Assembly: GCA_017467405.1 (NCBI GenBank)
Contig: JAFTSH010000006.1
Span: forward strand, 1-50,879
Origin: Clostridia bacterium
GTDB taxonomy: Bacteria > Bacillota > Clostridia > Oscillospirales > Acutalibacteraceae
Direction of reading: 5' to 3'
Length of the DNA stretch: 50,879 nt
Shown here: positions 29,989 through 38,942 of the stretch, piece after piece
How positions within the stretch are numbered: the first letter of the stretch is position 1
Layout: every line of letters starts with the position of its first letter
Program-made: the position numbers and the translations under genes
Notes under the pieces: model-generated
The model's input: only the letters and a program-made list of their open reading frames with translations
Told to the model about the DNA's origin: nothing
Database searches by the model: none

Positions 29989-30063
29989 TAAATTGTAAAA
30001 AAATACACCCTCTCCGGTATACGGCGTGAGGATGATTGAGTAAAGATGAACGGAGGAATGAAG

Positions 30064-32514
30064 ATGTTTTGCAACAAATGCGGTAATCCTGTCCCCGACG
30101 GAGCAGAGCTTTGTCCGATCTGCGGCGAACCCTGTGCAGCTCCCGTGATTTCGACCCCCGAAGCAGGGTCGGATCTTAACGTTTCGGCCGATCAGCCGAT
30201 AGAACAAGCACCTTCATATATGTCTGTCGACGGTCCGCTGTCGGCAGAAACGCAGCTGCCCCCCGAAGTCGACGCCGATCATCATCTGCTGAAAGAGCCG
30301 CAGGTCGGTGAGACTTCGGTGCAGCCGACGAAAAAGCCGTCAAAGACCTGGATCAAAGCTACGGTCATCTGTGCCGTATCGCTGCTGCTCGTTGCGGCGC
30401 TCACCTTTGGAACGGCGTTCGGCTTTGCGAAGGTTTCGGAGCAATACGAGAGGGATTTCGTACAAGACGTCTACGTGGTCTGCGTTACCGATGACGATAA
30501 GCTCTATCTGATAAACGGCAAAAACGGCTCACGCTATCTGATTTCCGAAAATTTCGAGACCGACGTTTTGTCCGAAACGATCAGCAGCGGCGTCACTCCG
30601 TACCGTATGTCCGATGACGGCAAAAGGTTTTTCTATCTTGAATATGAAGAAGAAAACAGCTTAAAGCTTTGTTATCGCGACCTGACCGAAAAGGGCGTTT
30701 CGGATGCCGTTACCTTAAAGCATCAAGTGGATGAATTTAAGCTCGATAAAAACGGAACGGCGTATTATGTTTCAACCGGTGTGTTGTGTATAAATGATTT
30801 TAAGAACACTGAGAGGCTTGTAAACACCGTTCATGACGGAGAAGTAACCGAGTTCTACGTATCGGAAGACGGTTCCCTGGTACACTACGTTCTGTCGAAT
30901 TTCGATTGGATAGATGATAACGTGCCTTCGGACGCCGTAAAAGATCTTTACCGTGTGACCGACGGCGGTAGCGAACTGATAGATACAAATATCGTGGCGG
31001 TACAGTCCCACTTCCGTTATGACGGAACCTTATATTATACCAAGGACGGCGCCTATAAGTGCGTCAGACCCGACGACACTAAGCCGGTTACGGTTGCCGT
31101 TGAGGGCAGTCTGGTTGCAACTAACGAGGACGGCAGCTTCTATTACTCCGACAGACCGTATATTCCGAGAGGAAGCCTTGACGACGACATCTGCTTTGAA
31201 GCCGCAAGGTCGGAGGATTTCAAAAGAACCAAATACGTGAAATCAACCGTCAAAGACGGCAATACCACGATTGCTGGAAAGGATAACGGGGCGGACAGCT
31301 TCGCAGAGATATACCTCTACCTTTACGAGAATGATCAGGATAAGCTCGCCGATTTTATATGCGATTGGTTTGACGTTGAGGACGCCTATCTGTCGTCCTA
31401 CGGAAACAGTCCGGGATACGGCTACGAGGAAGGCTATATGTCAGGCGTCATGTCGGGTTACCGTTACGGAGCCTTCGGGATCTACGGTTCTACCGAAGAG
31501 AATGAATATAAGTCGGCCTTAGCCAACGATCTGACCGACGGCGAATATGACATCAGCAAATATCTCGAGGATATTCCCTCTGCAAAAGAGGATTGGACGA
31601 TCACCGAACTGATCCGTTACTACAACGTAAACAGTATGAAAACAGAGAGAAGCAGACTTATGAAGGCGCTTTTCGAGATGACCGAAGCTTACGTTGCCTA
31701 TTACTCGGGTATGTTTCTCGGATTTGCCGAGGGCTATGAGCTTGGATATGAGGATTTCTACGTATTTGAGAGCAGTGCCCTCTATTACTGCGACGGAAAC
31801 AAGTCCACGCAGGTGATGACCGATTACTACGAAACGCTCTATGCGGAGGGAATCGGCGGAAAGCTCGCCGTGCGCACGGGAGGTGCAGACGGTGAGTGCA
31901 GGCTTGTGTATAAGGATAAGGCGATTGCCATAAATCCCGACACCGAGGCTCCCGTGCACAGCGTGGTTATACTTCCTGACAGCGATATTATCTATGCCAT
32001 TACAAAACCCGATGCCGAAGAGGAGAAGTACGATTCCTGGCGGTCGGTTACCGACGGCTCCTCCGTTGGTAAATGGTTGAAGGACTATGAGGGATTTTCG
32101 CTTTTCGGCCTCGGCGGAAACGGTTTGCCCTTGTATTTTGACGGTGAGGTCGACGTGGCGGGAAATATAATACGCAGCGGACAGACCGTGTCTCACAACG
32201 CCTTCGGATTTTTACCCTGCCCCTACGGAAACACCGACGGAATGGTTACCTTGGGCGATTACGATCCCGATACGGACAGCTGTAAAATGGCGCTCTACGA
32301 CGGACACCGCTGGTACGATATCGACGAAAAGGTTTCCTACTTTAAGGAGCATGTAGGATACGTTTCCCAGACCTGCGTCTATTTCGTGGCAGATCCCGAC
32401 GGCGATTCGGGATACTACTCCGGAGACCTTAAGTGCTGGTTTGAAGGAAAAATAATCGACGTCAAGATCAAAAACGCGTATTATATTGACGTGCTGACGG
32501 TTCTTGAAGAATAA
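30064..32514 (+). CDS. Zinc-ribbon, single-pass membrane protein of unknown function
   Basis: An 816-residue protein. Residues 1-24 form a zinc ribbon with FCNKCG and LCPICG. A low-complexity linker runs to about 94 and one membrane helix spans about 98-121, so nearly 700 residues should lie outside. That part contains short beta-type repeats with D-G/N-G turns, reminiscent of beta-propeller or DUF5050-like proteins, and a central Tyr/Gly-rich stretch (near residues 450-475). ATG at 30064 is 7 nt after GGAGG; other in-frame ATGs at 30046 and 30058 are too far from or too close to it. It is a single-gene unit. No enzyme motif is visible. Confidence 0.8.
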   Translation: MFCNKCGNPVPDGAELCPICGEPCAAPVISTPEAGSDLNVSADQPIEQAPSYMSVDGPLSAETQLPPEVDADHHLLKEPQVGETSVQPTKKPSKTWIKATVICAVSLLLVAALTFGTAFGFAKVSEQYERDFVQDVYVVCVTDDDKLYLINGKNGSRYLISENFETDVLSETISSGVTPYRMSDDGKRFFYLEYEEENSLKLCYRDLTEKGVSDAVTLKHQVDEFKLDKNGTAYYVSTGVLCINDFKNTERLVNTVHDGEVTEFYVSEDGSLVHYVLSNFDWIDDNVPSDAVKDLYRVTDGGSELIDTNIVAVQSHFRYDGTLYYTKDGAYKCVRPDDTKPVTVAVEGSLVATNEDGSFYYSDRPYIPRGSLDDDICFEAARSEDFKRTKYVKSTVKDGNTTIAGKDNGADSFAEIYLYLYENDQDKLADFICDWFDVEDAYLSSYGNSPGYGYEEGYMSGVMSGYRYGAFGIYGSTEENEYKSALANDLTDGEYDISKYLEDIPSAKEDWTITELIRYYNVNSMKTERSRLMKALFEMTEAYVAYYSGMFLGFAEGYELGYEDFYVFESSALYYCDGNKSTQVMTDYYETLYAEGIGGKLAVRTGGADGECRLVYKDKAIAINPDTEAPVHSVVILPDSDIIYAITKPDAEEEKYDSWRSVTDGSSVGKWLKDYEGFSLFGLGGNGLPLYFDGEVDVAGNIIRSGQTVSHNAFGFLPCPYGNTDGMVTLGDYDPDTDSCKMALYDGHRWYDIDEKVSYFKEHVGYVSQTCVYFVADPDGDSGYYSGDLKCWFEGKIIDVKIKNAYYIDVLTVLEE

Positions 32515-32516
32515 CA

Positions 32517-32560
32517 AAATCAAGAGGATCCGAGGTTTTGGCTTCGGATCCTCTTGATTT
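32517..32560 (+). terminator. Terminator with 17-bp stem
   Basis: The perfect arms 32517-32533 and 32544-32560 surround a 10-nt loop, giving a strong hairpin rich in GC at its top with AAA/TTT ends. Confidence 0.9.
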
Positions 32561-32575
32561 ACGCAAGCTTTTAGG

Positions 32576-32604
32576 TTTACTTTTTGTGACGGATGTATTA
32601 TGAT
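32576..32604 (+). promoter_or_regulatory. Possible promoter of the RNA methyltransferase gene
   Basis: TTTACT (32576-32581), a 17-bp spacer and TATGAT (32599-32604). Confidence 0.4.
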
Positions 32605-32640
32605 ATAGTTACCCTATCGGATATACTGAGGAGACAAGCG

Positions 32641-33990
32641 ATGAATTTACCCCAAAAGTTTGAAATGCGGATGAAGGCGCTGCTCGGTGAGCGGTATCCG
32701 CTTTATGCCGAGGCAATGGAGCGTCCCGCGGTGCGTGCCCTGCGCGCAAACCCCTTTAAGACGGACCGTGAGAGGCTGGCTGCGCTTTTGCCCTTTGAAA
32801 CGGAGAGGCTGGATTTCAGTCCCGACGGATTTTTGTTTTCGTACGACGGAGTGGGCAATCTTCCGTTGCATCACGCGGGTGCGTTTTACGTGCAGGAGCC
32901 TTCGGCGATGTTTCCCGTCGCGGCCGTTCCTCAGGACGTCAGTTTTTCGCTGATCCTCGATCTTTGCGCCGCACCCGGAGGAAAGACCTCGCAGGCCGCC
33001 GCAAGGCTGTCCGACTCGGGTGTAATCGTTTCAAACGAGATCGTTCCCTCAAGGATGAAAATTCTTGCGTCAAATATCGAGCGGATGGGTATTCCGAACG
33101 CCGTCGTCACCTGTGCCGACACGGGGAGGATAGCCTCTCTCTTCGACAGCGTTTTCGATCTTGTGATCGCCGACGTCCCCTGCTCGGGAGAGGGAATGTT
33201 CCGTAAAAACCCCGATGCCGCGGCACAGTGGAGTGAGGAAAACGTCGCGCTTTGCGCCGAAAGGGGAGCCGCAATTCTCGACGATGCGGCCTCGTGTACC
33301 GCCGAGGGCGGTTATCTGCTCTTTTCGACCTGTACCTTCTCACTCGAGGAAAACGAGAAGCAGGTATCTGCCTTCCTTGACCGTCACCCCGAATTTGAGC
33401 TTTGCCCCTTTTCAAAGGAGGCGGTAAGCGCAACCCTGCCGGGCGTTGACGTCGACGGTCGGGATATGTCACTTACGCGCAGATTTTACCCCTTCGTTTC
33501 GGAAGGCGAGGGTCAGTTTGCGGCACTGCTCAGAAAATGCTGCGGCCATACGGGCAGCTTTTGCTATACCGATTGCCTGACCGCTCCTCCTGCCAACGTA
33601 AAATCCGCCGCAGAGAGCTTTCTTTGCGAAAATCTGAACGGCGGACGGTACGAGCTTCGTGCGTACAAGGACTCGGTCGTTATCCCGCCGCCCGCATTTC
33701 CGGTTCCCAAAGGTGCTTTTGCCTGCGGCGTTACGGTCGGAGCGGTGGCAGGAAAGGTTTTGAAACCGCACCACCAGCTTTTTTCCTGCAAGGGAAGGGA
33801 GTTCGTGAGACAGACCGAGCTTGCCTCGTCGGATCCGTCAATGGCCAAATATCTCTCGGGCGAGGGATTTTATACCGATTCACCCGACGGCTGGACGGCG
33901 GTGCTGGCCGACGGATGTCCTCTCGGAGGCGGCAAGGCCGTTTCAGGCTATCTCAAAAATCATTATCCGAAAGGACTGCGAAGCCTGTAA
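32641..33990 (+). CDS. RsmF/NSUN-type RNA (cytosine-5-)-methyltransferase
   Basis: A 449-residue S-adenosylmethionine-dependent m5C RNA methyltransferase. The SAM-binding motif DLCAAPGGKTSQAA (about 114-127) is present. The two catalytic cysteines are seen in ADVPCSGEGMFRKNP and FSTCTFSLEENE. The C-terminal third has the PUA-like RsmF extension found in Gram-positive members, with a KPHHQLF segment. ATG at 32641 follows GAGGAG by 8 nt; upstream extension is open but lacks a site. The most likely target is 16S rRNA, as for RsmF. It is followed after 49 bp by an MGMT-family gene. Confidence 0.93.
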   Translation: MNLPQKFEMRMKALLGERYPLYAEAMERPAVRALRANPFKTDRERLAALLPFETERLDFSPDGFLFSYDGVGNLPLHHAGAFYVQEPSAMFPVAAVPQDVSFSLILDLCAAPGGKTSQAAARLSDSGVIVSNEIVPSRMKILASNIERMGIPNAVVTCADTGRIASLFDSVFDLVIADVPCSGEGMFRKNPDAAAQWSEENVALCAERGAAILDDAASCTAEGGYLLFSTCTFSLEENEKQVSAFLDRHPEFELCPFSKEAVSATLPGVDVDGRDMSLTRRFYPFVSEGEGQFAALLRKCCGHTGSFCYTDCLTAPPANVKSAAESFLCENLNGGRYELRAYKDSVVIPPPAFPVPKGAFACGVTVGAVAGKVLKPHHQLFSCKGREFVRQTELASSDPSMAKYLSGEGFYTDSPDGWTAVLADGCPLGGGKAVSGYLKNHYPKGLRSL

Positions 33991-34039
33991 GCGCTGATAT
34001 TTTGCGGCTCGTCGGTCAAAATATTAACGGAGTGATGCT

Positions 34040-34378
34040 ATGAAAAGAGAAAAGGGCAACGAAAAGGTAAGCACCTTTTCGGCAATATACGACGTCGTTC
34101 GGATGATCCCGGAGGGGAGAGTGGCGTCCTACGGTCAGGTCGCACTCCTTGCGGGAAATCCCCGATGGGCAAGGGTGGTTGGCTATGCGCTTCACGTCAA
34201 TCCCGATCCCTCCTCGATACCCTGTCACCGCGTCGTTATGAAGGACGGCAGCGTTTCCCCGGGCTTCGCCTTCGGAGGTCCCGACGTACAGCGTCAGCTT
34301 CTCGAAAACGAGGGCGTCGGCTTTCTCCCCGACGGAAGGGTGGATATGCAAAGCTACCGCTGGAAGCTCGCCTTTTAA
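34040..34378 (+). CDS. MGMT-family (methylated-DNA-cysteine methyltransferase-like) protein
   Basis: A 112-residue protein consisting of the Ada/MGMT C-terminal domain. It has the DNA-binding segment IPEGRVASYGQVALLAG with its winged helix, and the active-site box IPCHRVV with the acceptor Cys intact. It lacks the N-terminal domain of full-length Ogt, so it fits the short DNA-binding group next to alkyltransferase-like proteins, but those usually replace the Cys, which is kept here. GGAG lies 7 nt before the ATG. The role is repair or recognition of O6-alkylguanine. Confidence 0.9.
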   Translation: MKREKGNEKVSTFSAIYDVVRMIPEGRVASYGQVALLAGNPRWARVVGYALHVNPDPSSIPCHRVVMKDGSVSPGFAFGGPDVQRQLLENEGVGFLPDGRVDMQSYRWKLAF

Positions 34379-34393
34379 TATCATTAACCTGAA

Positions 34394-34446
34394 AAAAGCT
34401 CAGATCAGCGTTATCGTCCGTGAACGTCACGCTGATCTGAGCTTTT
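34394..34446. terminator. Bidirectional terminator with 18-bp stem
   Basis: AAAAGCTCAGATCAGCGT (34394-34411) is complementary to 34429-34446. It serves the MGMT gene and the convergent lipoprotein gene. Confidence 0.9.
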
Positions 34447-34459
34447 GTCGTACCTATCG

Positions 34460-35773
34460 TCAGGCGCCGAGGTCTATCTCGTAGCACCCGAGCGCCGAGG
34501 TCCTTCCGTTCATTGTGTTGATACCGGTAAGTATCAGCTTTTTGTTTGCGTATTCGGCAATATAGAACTGTCCGCCCGAAGTGTCGGTGGCGTTCTTGTA
34601 GTCTCTCGTATATGCGTTGGAGGGGATATGCACCGTGTAGGAATTTGAGCCCGCGAGCTTCTTGACCATGATATCCTTATAGGTCTTCTGCGATTCAAAA
34701 TCAAAATGAGTGTGTCCGCTGAATACTACCATATTGTCGTATTTCTTCATCAGTGCAACGATGCGATCGTCCTCGGTGCAACTTTCCGAAAATCCGTAGT
34801 ACGATCCGGGAATAAGTCCTGCCTCGCCGGGAATAGGATAGTGCATATAGAGGAAAACGGGCATTCCCTTTTTGCCGTATTTTGCGACCTCCTTTTCGAC
34901 CCAATCCATTGCGGTCGCGTGCTCCTTATCGGTCTCAACGTTGTTGTTTACGGTGTCGTCGAGCGAGAGGAATACGTAGCCTACGCCGTTGATCTCCTTT
35001 GAGAAGTTGGGCTTGTTGCCCATATACTTTTCCCACATTGCGGAGTCCATCTTCTTGTCGTGGTTGCCTCTTACGGCGTATACGGGGACCGAACAGTAGT
35101 TGTCGCGCTGCCTTGCGAAAAGAGCGATCTCCTCCTCGGTGGAGTCAAACCCGATATCACCCGTTACGCAGACGTACTCAACACCGCCCGCCTTTTTGAT
35201 GCACTCAAAGGCCTTTTTAAGATCGAAATATCCGTTGTGTCCGGTGGTGTCCTTGTCGTTGATCATGTGAACGTCCGAAAGTATAGCAAAGCGTCCCTTA
35301 GAGGAGCCCGTGCGCAGCTTGCTTTGGGGAAGCTTGACCGACGAATACACCTTGCCTATTCTGCAGAGTGCGATCCTCGTGGCACCTGCGGGGGCAATGC
35401 AAAGATCGTTGAAGGGCTCGATCGAAACCTTGTTTTCCTCTCCTGCCTTCAGCGTCATCGTCGCTATAGAATCAATGGTCTTGATGGCACCGTCCTCGTT
35501 GGCAAAGCTGAGAGCGTAGGTACCCGCCTCTTTTTTGTTCTCGGTCCAGGCCGTGATCTTACAGGCTATACGGTTGGAGTCGGGATCTGCAAATTCGACC
35601 GAAAGGTGCAGCGTGTCGGATTCAACCGAGTCGTCCGCTTTTCCTTCTTCGGATTCGTCGGTCGACGTGATCTCGCTGACTAAGGAAGACTCGTTTTCTC
35701 CGTCGCAGGCAGTGACCGAGAAAAGCATTGTCAAAGATAACAGAATACAAAACAAAAGTTTGAGCTTTTTCAT
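34460..35773 (-). CDS. Metallophosphoesterase lipoprotein
   Basis: A 437-residue secreted lipoprotein. The signal peptide has a hydrophobic core at residues 4-20 and lipobox SVTAC with Cys23. A Ser/Glu/Asp-rich linker and a beta domain (about 55-140) precede a calcineurin-like phosphoesterase domain with the motifs SDVHM, GDIGFDS, GNHD and GHTHFD, which hold the dinuclear metal site. ATG at 35773 is 8 nt after GGGG; the GTG three codons upstream is less likely. A promoter with TTGTCA-N17-TAGTAT lies at 35810-35838. The substrate outside the cell is unknown. Confidence 0.9.
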   Translation of the reverse strand: MKKLKLLFCILLSLTMLFSVTACDGENESSLVSEITSTDESEEGKADDSVESDTLHLSVEFADPDSNRIACKITAWTENKKEAGTYALSFANEDGAIKTIDSIATMTLKAGEENKVSIEPFNDLCIAPAGATRIALCRIGKVYSSVKLPQSKLRTGSSKGRFAILSDVHMINDKDTTGHNGYFDLKKAFECIKKAGGVEYVCVTGDIGFDSTEEEIALFARQRDNYCSVPVYAVRGNHDKKMDSAMWEKYMGNKPNFSKEINGVGYVFLSLDDTVNNNVETDKEHATAMDWVEKEVAKYGKKGMPVFLYMHYPIPGEAGLIPGSYYGFSESCTEDDRIVALMKKYDNMVVFSGHTHFDFESQKTYKDIMVKKLAGSNSYTVHIPSNAYTRDYKNATDTSGGQFYIAEYANKKLILTGINTMNGRTSALGCYEIDLGA

Positions 35774-35809
35774 CCTTTTCACCCCGCGCTTTTACAAGCA
35801 TTTTCAATA

Positions 35810-35838
35810 ATACTAACACAGTTTTATGCGTTTGACAA
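35810..35838 (-). promoter_or_regulatory. Promoter of the phosphoesterase lipoprotein gene
   Basis: On the minus strand TTGTCA (35838-35833), a 17-bp spacer and TAGTAT (35815-35810). Confidence 0.6.
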
Positions 35839-35887
35839 GGGAAATGAATGGGTTAAAAAATAAACAATCTAAAAATCGAAATAGGGA

Positions 35888-35915
35888 TTGACTTTTTCGT
35901 CCGTAGTGCTATAAT
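35888..35915 (+). promoter_or_regulatory. Promoter of the ABC exporter gene
   Basis: TTGACT (35888-35893), a 16-bp spacer and TATAAT (35910-35915). Confidence 0.7.
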
Positions 35916-35946
35916 ACACAAAAATCGTTCAGATGAGGTGATACTC

Positions 35947-37809
35947 ATGCTAAAACGAAAAATAAATCAGAAGCTTAAAGACAAGTACAAACACTTGTTT
36001 ACTCCTCCTCCCAAGCAGGGGGCTTTTGACGAAGAAGATATTCTTAAGCAGGAGCAGAATTTCATAGACTACTATACAGCCTCCGAAAAGAAAGGGTCAC
36101 TCGGCACCCTTTTGAAGTTGTATAAAAACCGTGTCCGTGAGATCGTGCTGGCCTGCTTTTTCTATATCGTAAAGACTTTGCCGCAGTGGGTAATACCCAT
36201 CACCACCGCCAATATAATCGACGCGGCAACGGTGGGCGGCGATGCGGCGCTGAGAAGGATAATAATCAACGTGTCCGTCGTGCTGGTGCTGGTATTCCAA
36301 AACGTTTACACCACCTATCTGCACACCAAGTTTCTTTCGCTTGCCAACCGCAGCGTTGAGGCAGGACTGCGCGGTGCGATCGTCCGAAAGCTTCAGCAGC
36401 TTTCGCTCAGCTTCTCAAAGGAAATGGAGTCGGGACGAATTCAGAGTAAGATAATGCGTGACGTTGAGGCGGTCGAAGGCCTTGCGTCGCAGGTCTTCGT
36501 CTCCCTTATGGCAATAATACTGAATATCGTAATTACCGTGTCGGTCACGATTACCAAGAGCCTGTTGGTATTCGGCTTCTTTGTGGTTTCCACCATCGCA
36601 GCTGTAATTATAATGCGGCTTTTCGGTAAAAAGATAAACAGCAGTAACCACGAATTCCGCGTAGCCGCGGAAAAAGCTTCGGCCGACGTTATGGATATGG
36701 TTGAGCTGATTCCCGTAACCAAGGCTCACGCCGTTGAGGACAGCGAGATCAAAAAGATGACCCACAAAATGAGCCGTATTGCCGAAAAGGGCCATAAGGT
36801 CGATACCGTAAACGGCTTGTTCGGTGCCTCTACGTGGGTGGTTTTCACCGTGTTCCAGACCATTTGTCTGGCGGTAACGGCGTTGCTTGCGTTTTATAAA
36901 AAGATCTCGGTCGGTGACATCGTTCTGTATCAGAGCTATTTTTCGACCATAGTCGGAAGCGTTTCGGGATTGATCGGACTTCTTCCCACCCTTAACCGCG
37001 GACTTGAGTCGGTCAGCTCGATCGGTGAGATACTCGCCGCACATAATATCGAAGAGAACGAGGGTAAAAAGCAGCTCGATTCGGTAAAGGGTGAGTTCGA
37101 GTTCAAGGACGTGCACTTTTCCTACGACGAGGAAACCCACGTTATAAACGGCCTTGACCTTAAGGTAAGGGCAGGCGAGACGATAGCGCTCGTCGGAGGC
37201 TCGGGAGCGGGAAAATCCACCGTTCTCAATATGATAATCGGCTTTATGCTTCCCGACAAGGGCAGCGTCCTTCTCGACGGCACCGATATGAGGGAGATCG
37301 ATCTCAAGAGTTACAGGGCGCATATCGCCGTCGTTCCGCAAACGAGCATACTTTTCTCGGGCACGATAAGGGACAATATTACATACGGACTTAAAAACGT
37401 TACGGACGAACAGATAAGAGAGGCCGTCAGGGCGGCCTGCCTTGAGGAGCTCGTCGCCTCGCTGCCGCAGGGAATAGATACAAGGATTGGCGAGCACGGC
37501 GGAAGGCTTTCGGGCGGACAGCGTCAGAGAATATCGATCGCCCGAGCCATAATCAGAGATCCAGACGTCATAATCCTCGACGAGGCAACGAGCGCACTCG
37601 ATACCGTAACCGAACGTGAGATACAGACGGCAATCGACAACCTTACGAGCACCCGCACGACCTTCATCGTCGCGCACCGCCTGTCAACCATCAGAAACGC
37701 CGACAGAATAGCCGTTCTCGACGGCGGACGTTGCGTTGAAATAGGTACTTACGAGGAGCTTATGAAGAAAAAAGGCGAATTTTACCGCCTTAAAACCCTG
37801 CAATCCTGA
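35947..37809 (+). CDS. ABC exporter, fused membrane and ATPase domains
   Basis: A 620-residue half-transporter of the MsbA/LmrA-like exporter type, with a membrane domain of six helices (about 60-350) and a C-terminal ATPase. Visible are Walker A GGSGAGKST, signature LSGGQRQR, Walker B VIILDEATSALD and the switch His in IVAHRLST. ATG at 35947 is 8 nt after GAGG. A GTG start three codons upstream would use no site. It is a single-gene unit, so it probably works as a homodimer. The substrate cannot be told. Confidence 0.93.
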   Translation: MLKRKINQKLKDKYKHLFTPPPKQGAFDEEDILKQEQNFIDYYTASEKKGSLGTLLKLYKNRVREIVLACFFYIVKTLPQWVIPITTANIIDAATVGGDAALRRIIINVSVVLVLVFQNVYTTYLHTKFLSLANRSVEAGLRGAIVRKLQQLSLSFSKEMESGRIQSKIMRDVEAVEGLASQVFVSLMAIILNIVITVSVTITKSLLVFGFFVVSTIAAVIIMRLFGKKINSSNHEFRVAAEKASADVMDMVELIPVTKAHAVEDSEIKKMTHKMSRIAEKGHKVDTVNGLFGASTWVVFTVFQTICLAVTALLAFYKKISVGDIVLYQSYFSTIVGSVSGLIGLLPTLNRGLESVSSIGEILAAHNIEENEGKKQLDSVKGEFEFKDVHFSYDEETHVINGLDLKVRAGETIALVGGSGAGKSTVLNMIIGFMLPDKGSVLLDGTDMREIDLKSYRAHIAVVPQTSILFSGTIRDNITYGLKNVTDEQIREAVRAACLEELVASLPQGIDTRIGEHGGRLSGGQRQRISIARAIIRDPDVIILDEATSALDTVTEREIQTAIDNLTSTRTTFIVAHRLSTIRNADRIAVLDGGRCVEIGTYEELMKKKGEFYRLKTLQS

Positions 37810-37849
37810 CGCTTTTTATTACAATAAGGCTCTATTGCCCAAAAACCGA

Positions 37850-37893
37850 TTGAAAAAGATCTGCAGATATGTTAGAATACATCCTGCAGATCT
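37850..37893 (+). promoter_or_regulatory. DegV gene promoter overlapped by a palindrome
   Basis: TTGAAA (37850-37855), a 17-bp spacer and TAGAAT (37873-37878). AGATCTGCAG (37857-37866) is perfectly complementary to 37884-37893, so the repeat spans the -10 box. It could be an operator or form an RNA hairpin at the 5' end. Confidence 0.55.
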
Positions 37894-37922
37894 ATATCTT
37901 TTTGTAAAGGATTGAACACATC

Positions 37923-38804
37923 GTGAGCAAAGTAAGGATAACTACCGACAGTCCCTGCGATATGTCCCCCGAACTTGTAAAGAAGTATGATGTTACGGTA
38001 ATGCCCTTCCACGTCACACTCGGTGACACCACATACGAGGATGACGGCGTACAGATCAGTCAGAAGACTCTTTTTGATTACACCGCAAGCACGGGTCAGC
38101 TTGCCAAGACCAGCGCAGTGAGCATCGGCGAATACCTCGACTTTTTCGGCGAGGCTCTTGCCGACGGCAGCGAGGTCGTTCATATCGGATTCAGCTCCGG
38201 CCTTTCGGTTTCGCAGTCAAACTCCCGCCTTGCGGCAGAGGAGCTTGAAGGCGTGCACATCGTCGATTCCAAAAACCTCTCCTCCGGAATGGCTCTTCTC
38301 GTTATGAAGGCCTGCGAGCTGAGAGACGAGGGAAAGACGGCTCAGGAGATCGCCGACGAGATCGGAAGACTTGCCGAATGTGTCGACACTTCGTTTGTAA
38401 TCGACACCCTCGACAATCTCCACAAGGGCGGAAGGTGCTCGGCCGTTGCAAAGCTCGGTGCAAACCTTCTCAAGCTTAAGCCCTGCATCGAGGTTCACGG
38501 CGGTAAGATGGGCGTACACAAGAAGTTCCGCGGTAACATCGCTAACGTAATTCCCGAGTACATACGTTCACGTATCGTCAACGTCGACGACATCGACACT
38601 TCGAGAATCTTCGTCACCCACACCTGCGGTGAAAAGCCCGAGATAGTAGCGAACGCCGTTGAGCTCGTAAAGTCGCTTGCCGATTTCGACGAGGTGCTTG
38701 AAGCCTCCGCCGGTTGCACCATCTCCACCCACTGCGGACCCTACACCCTCGGAGTCCTCTTTATCAGAAAGACTCCCATCGACAAGGATCAGCCCGCAGA
38801 ATAA
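37923..38804 (+). CDS. DegV-family fatty-acid-binding protein
   Basis: A 293-residue DegV/FakB-type protein that binds a fatty acid between two domains and, in FakB proteins, presents it to the kinase FakA. Family features include ITTDSPCDMSPELV at the start, the TSAVSIGEY segment, IGFSSGLSVSQ with the carboxylate-binding Ser, VDSKNLSSG, and the HCGPYTLGV end. It starts with GTG; AAAGGA lies 12 nt upstream, a long spacing. It is a single-gene unit. No fakA is in the window. Confidence 0.92.
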   Translation: MSKVRITTDSPCDMSPELVKKYDVTVMPFHVTLGDTTYEDDGVQISQKTLFDYTASTGQLAKTSAVSIGEYLDFFGEALADGSEVVHIGFSSGLSVSQSNSRLAAEELEGVHIVDSKNLSSGMALLVMKACELRDEGKTAQEIADEIGRLAECVDTSFVIDTLDNLHKGGRCSAVAKLGANLLKLKPCIEVHGGKMGVHKKFRGNIANVIPEYIRSRIVNVDDIDTSRIFVTHTCGEKPEIVANAVELVKSLADFDEVLEASAGCTISTHCGPYTLGVLFIRKTPIDKDQPAE

Positions 38805-38822
38805 TTACGGATATTTTACCTT

Positions 38823-38848
38823 GCGGCACCTTCTTTTGAGGGTGCCGC
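38823..38848 (+). terminator. Terminator hairpin after the DegV gene
   Basis: GCGGCACC (38823-38830) pairs with GGTGCCGC (38841-38848), with a modest T-rich tail. Confidence 0.65.
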
Positions 38849-38898
38849 GGTTTATGTTCGTTTGAGGCAGGGAACGTATGACGACTGCTTTCCGCACA

Positions 38899-38932
38899 AT
38901 AAAAAGCCATCGGTCAAACCGATGGCTTTTAT
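38899..38932. terminator. Bidirectional terminator
   Basis: AAAAGCCATCGGT pairs with ACCGATGGCTTTT around a CAA triloop, with A and T runs on both sides. It serves the transglutaminase operon on the minus strand. Confidence 0.9.
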
Positions 38933-38942
38933 TTTGGCGTTA

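Noticed and set aside
36415-37677. 420-residue minus-strand ORF
   Set aside because: Antisense shadow of the ABC exporter gene.
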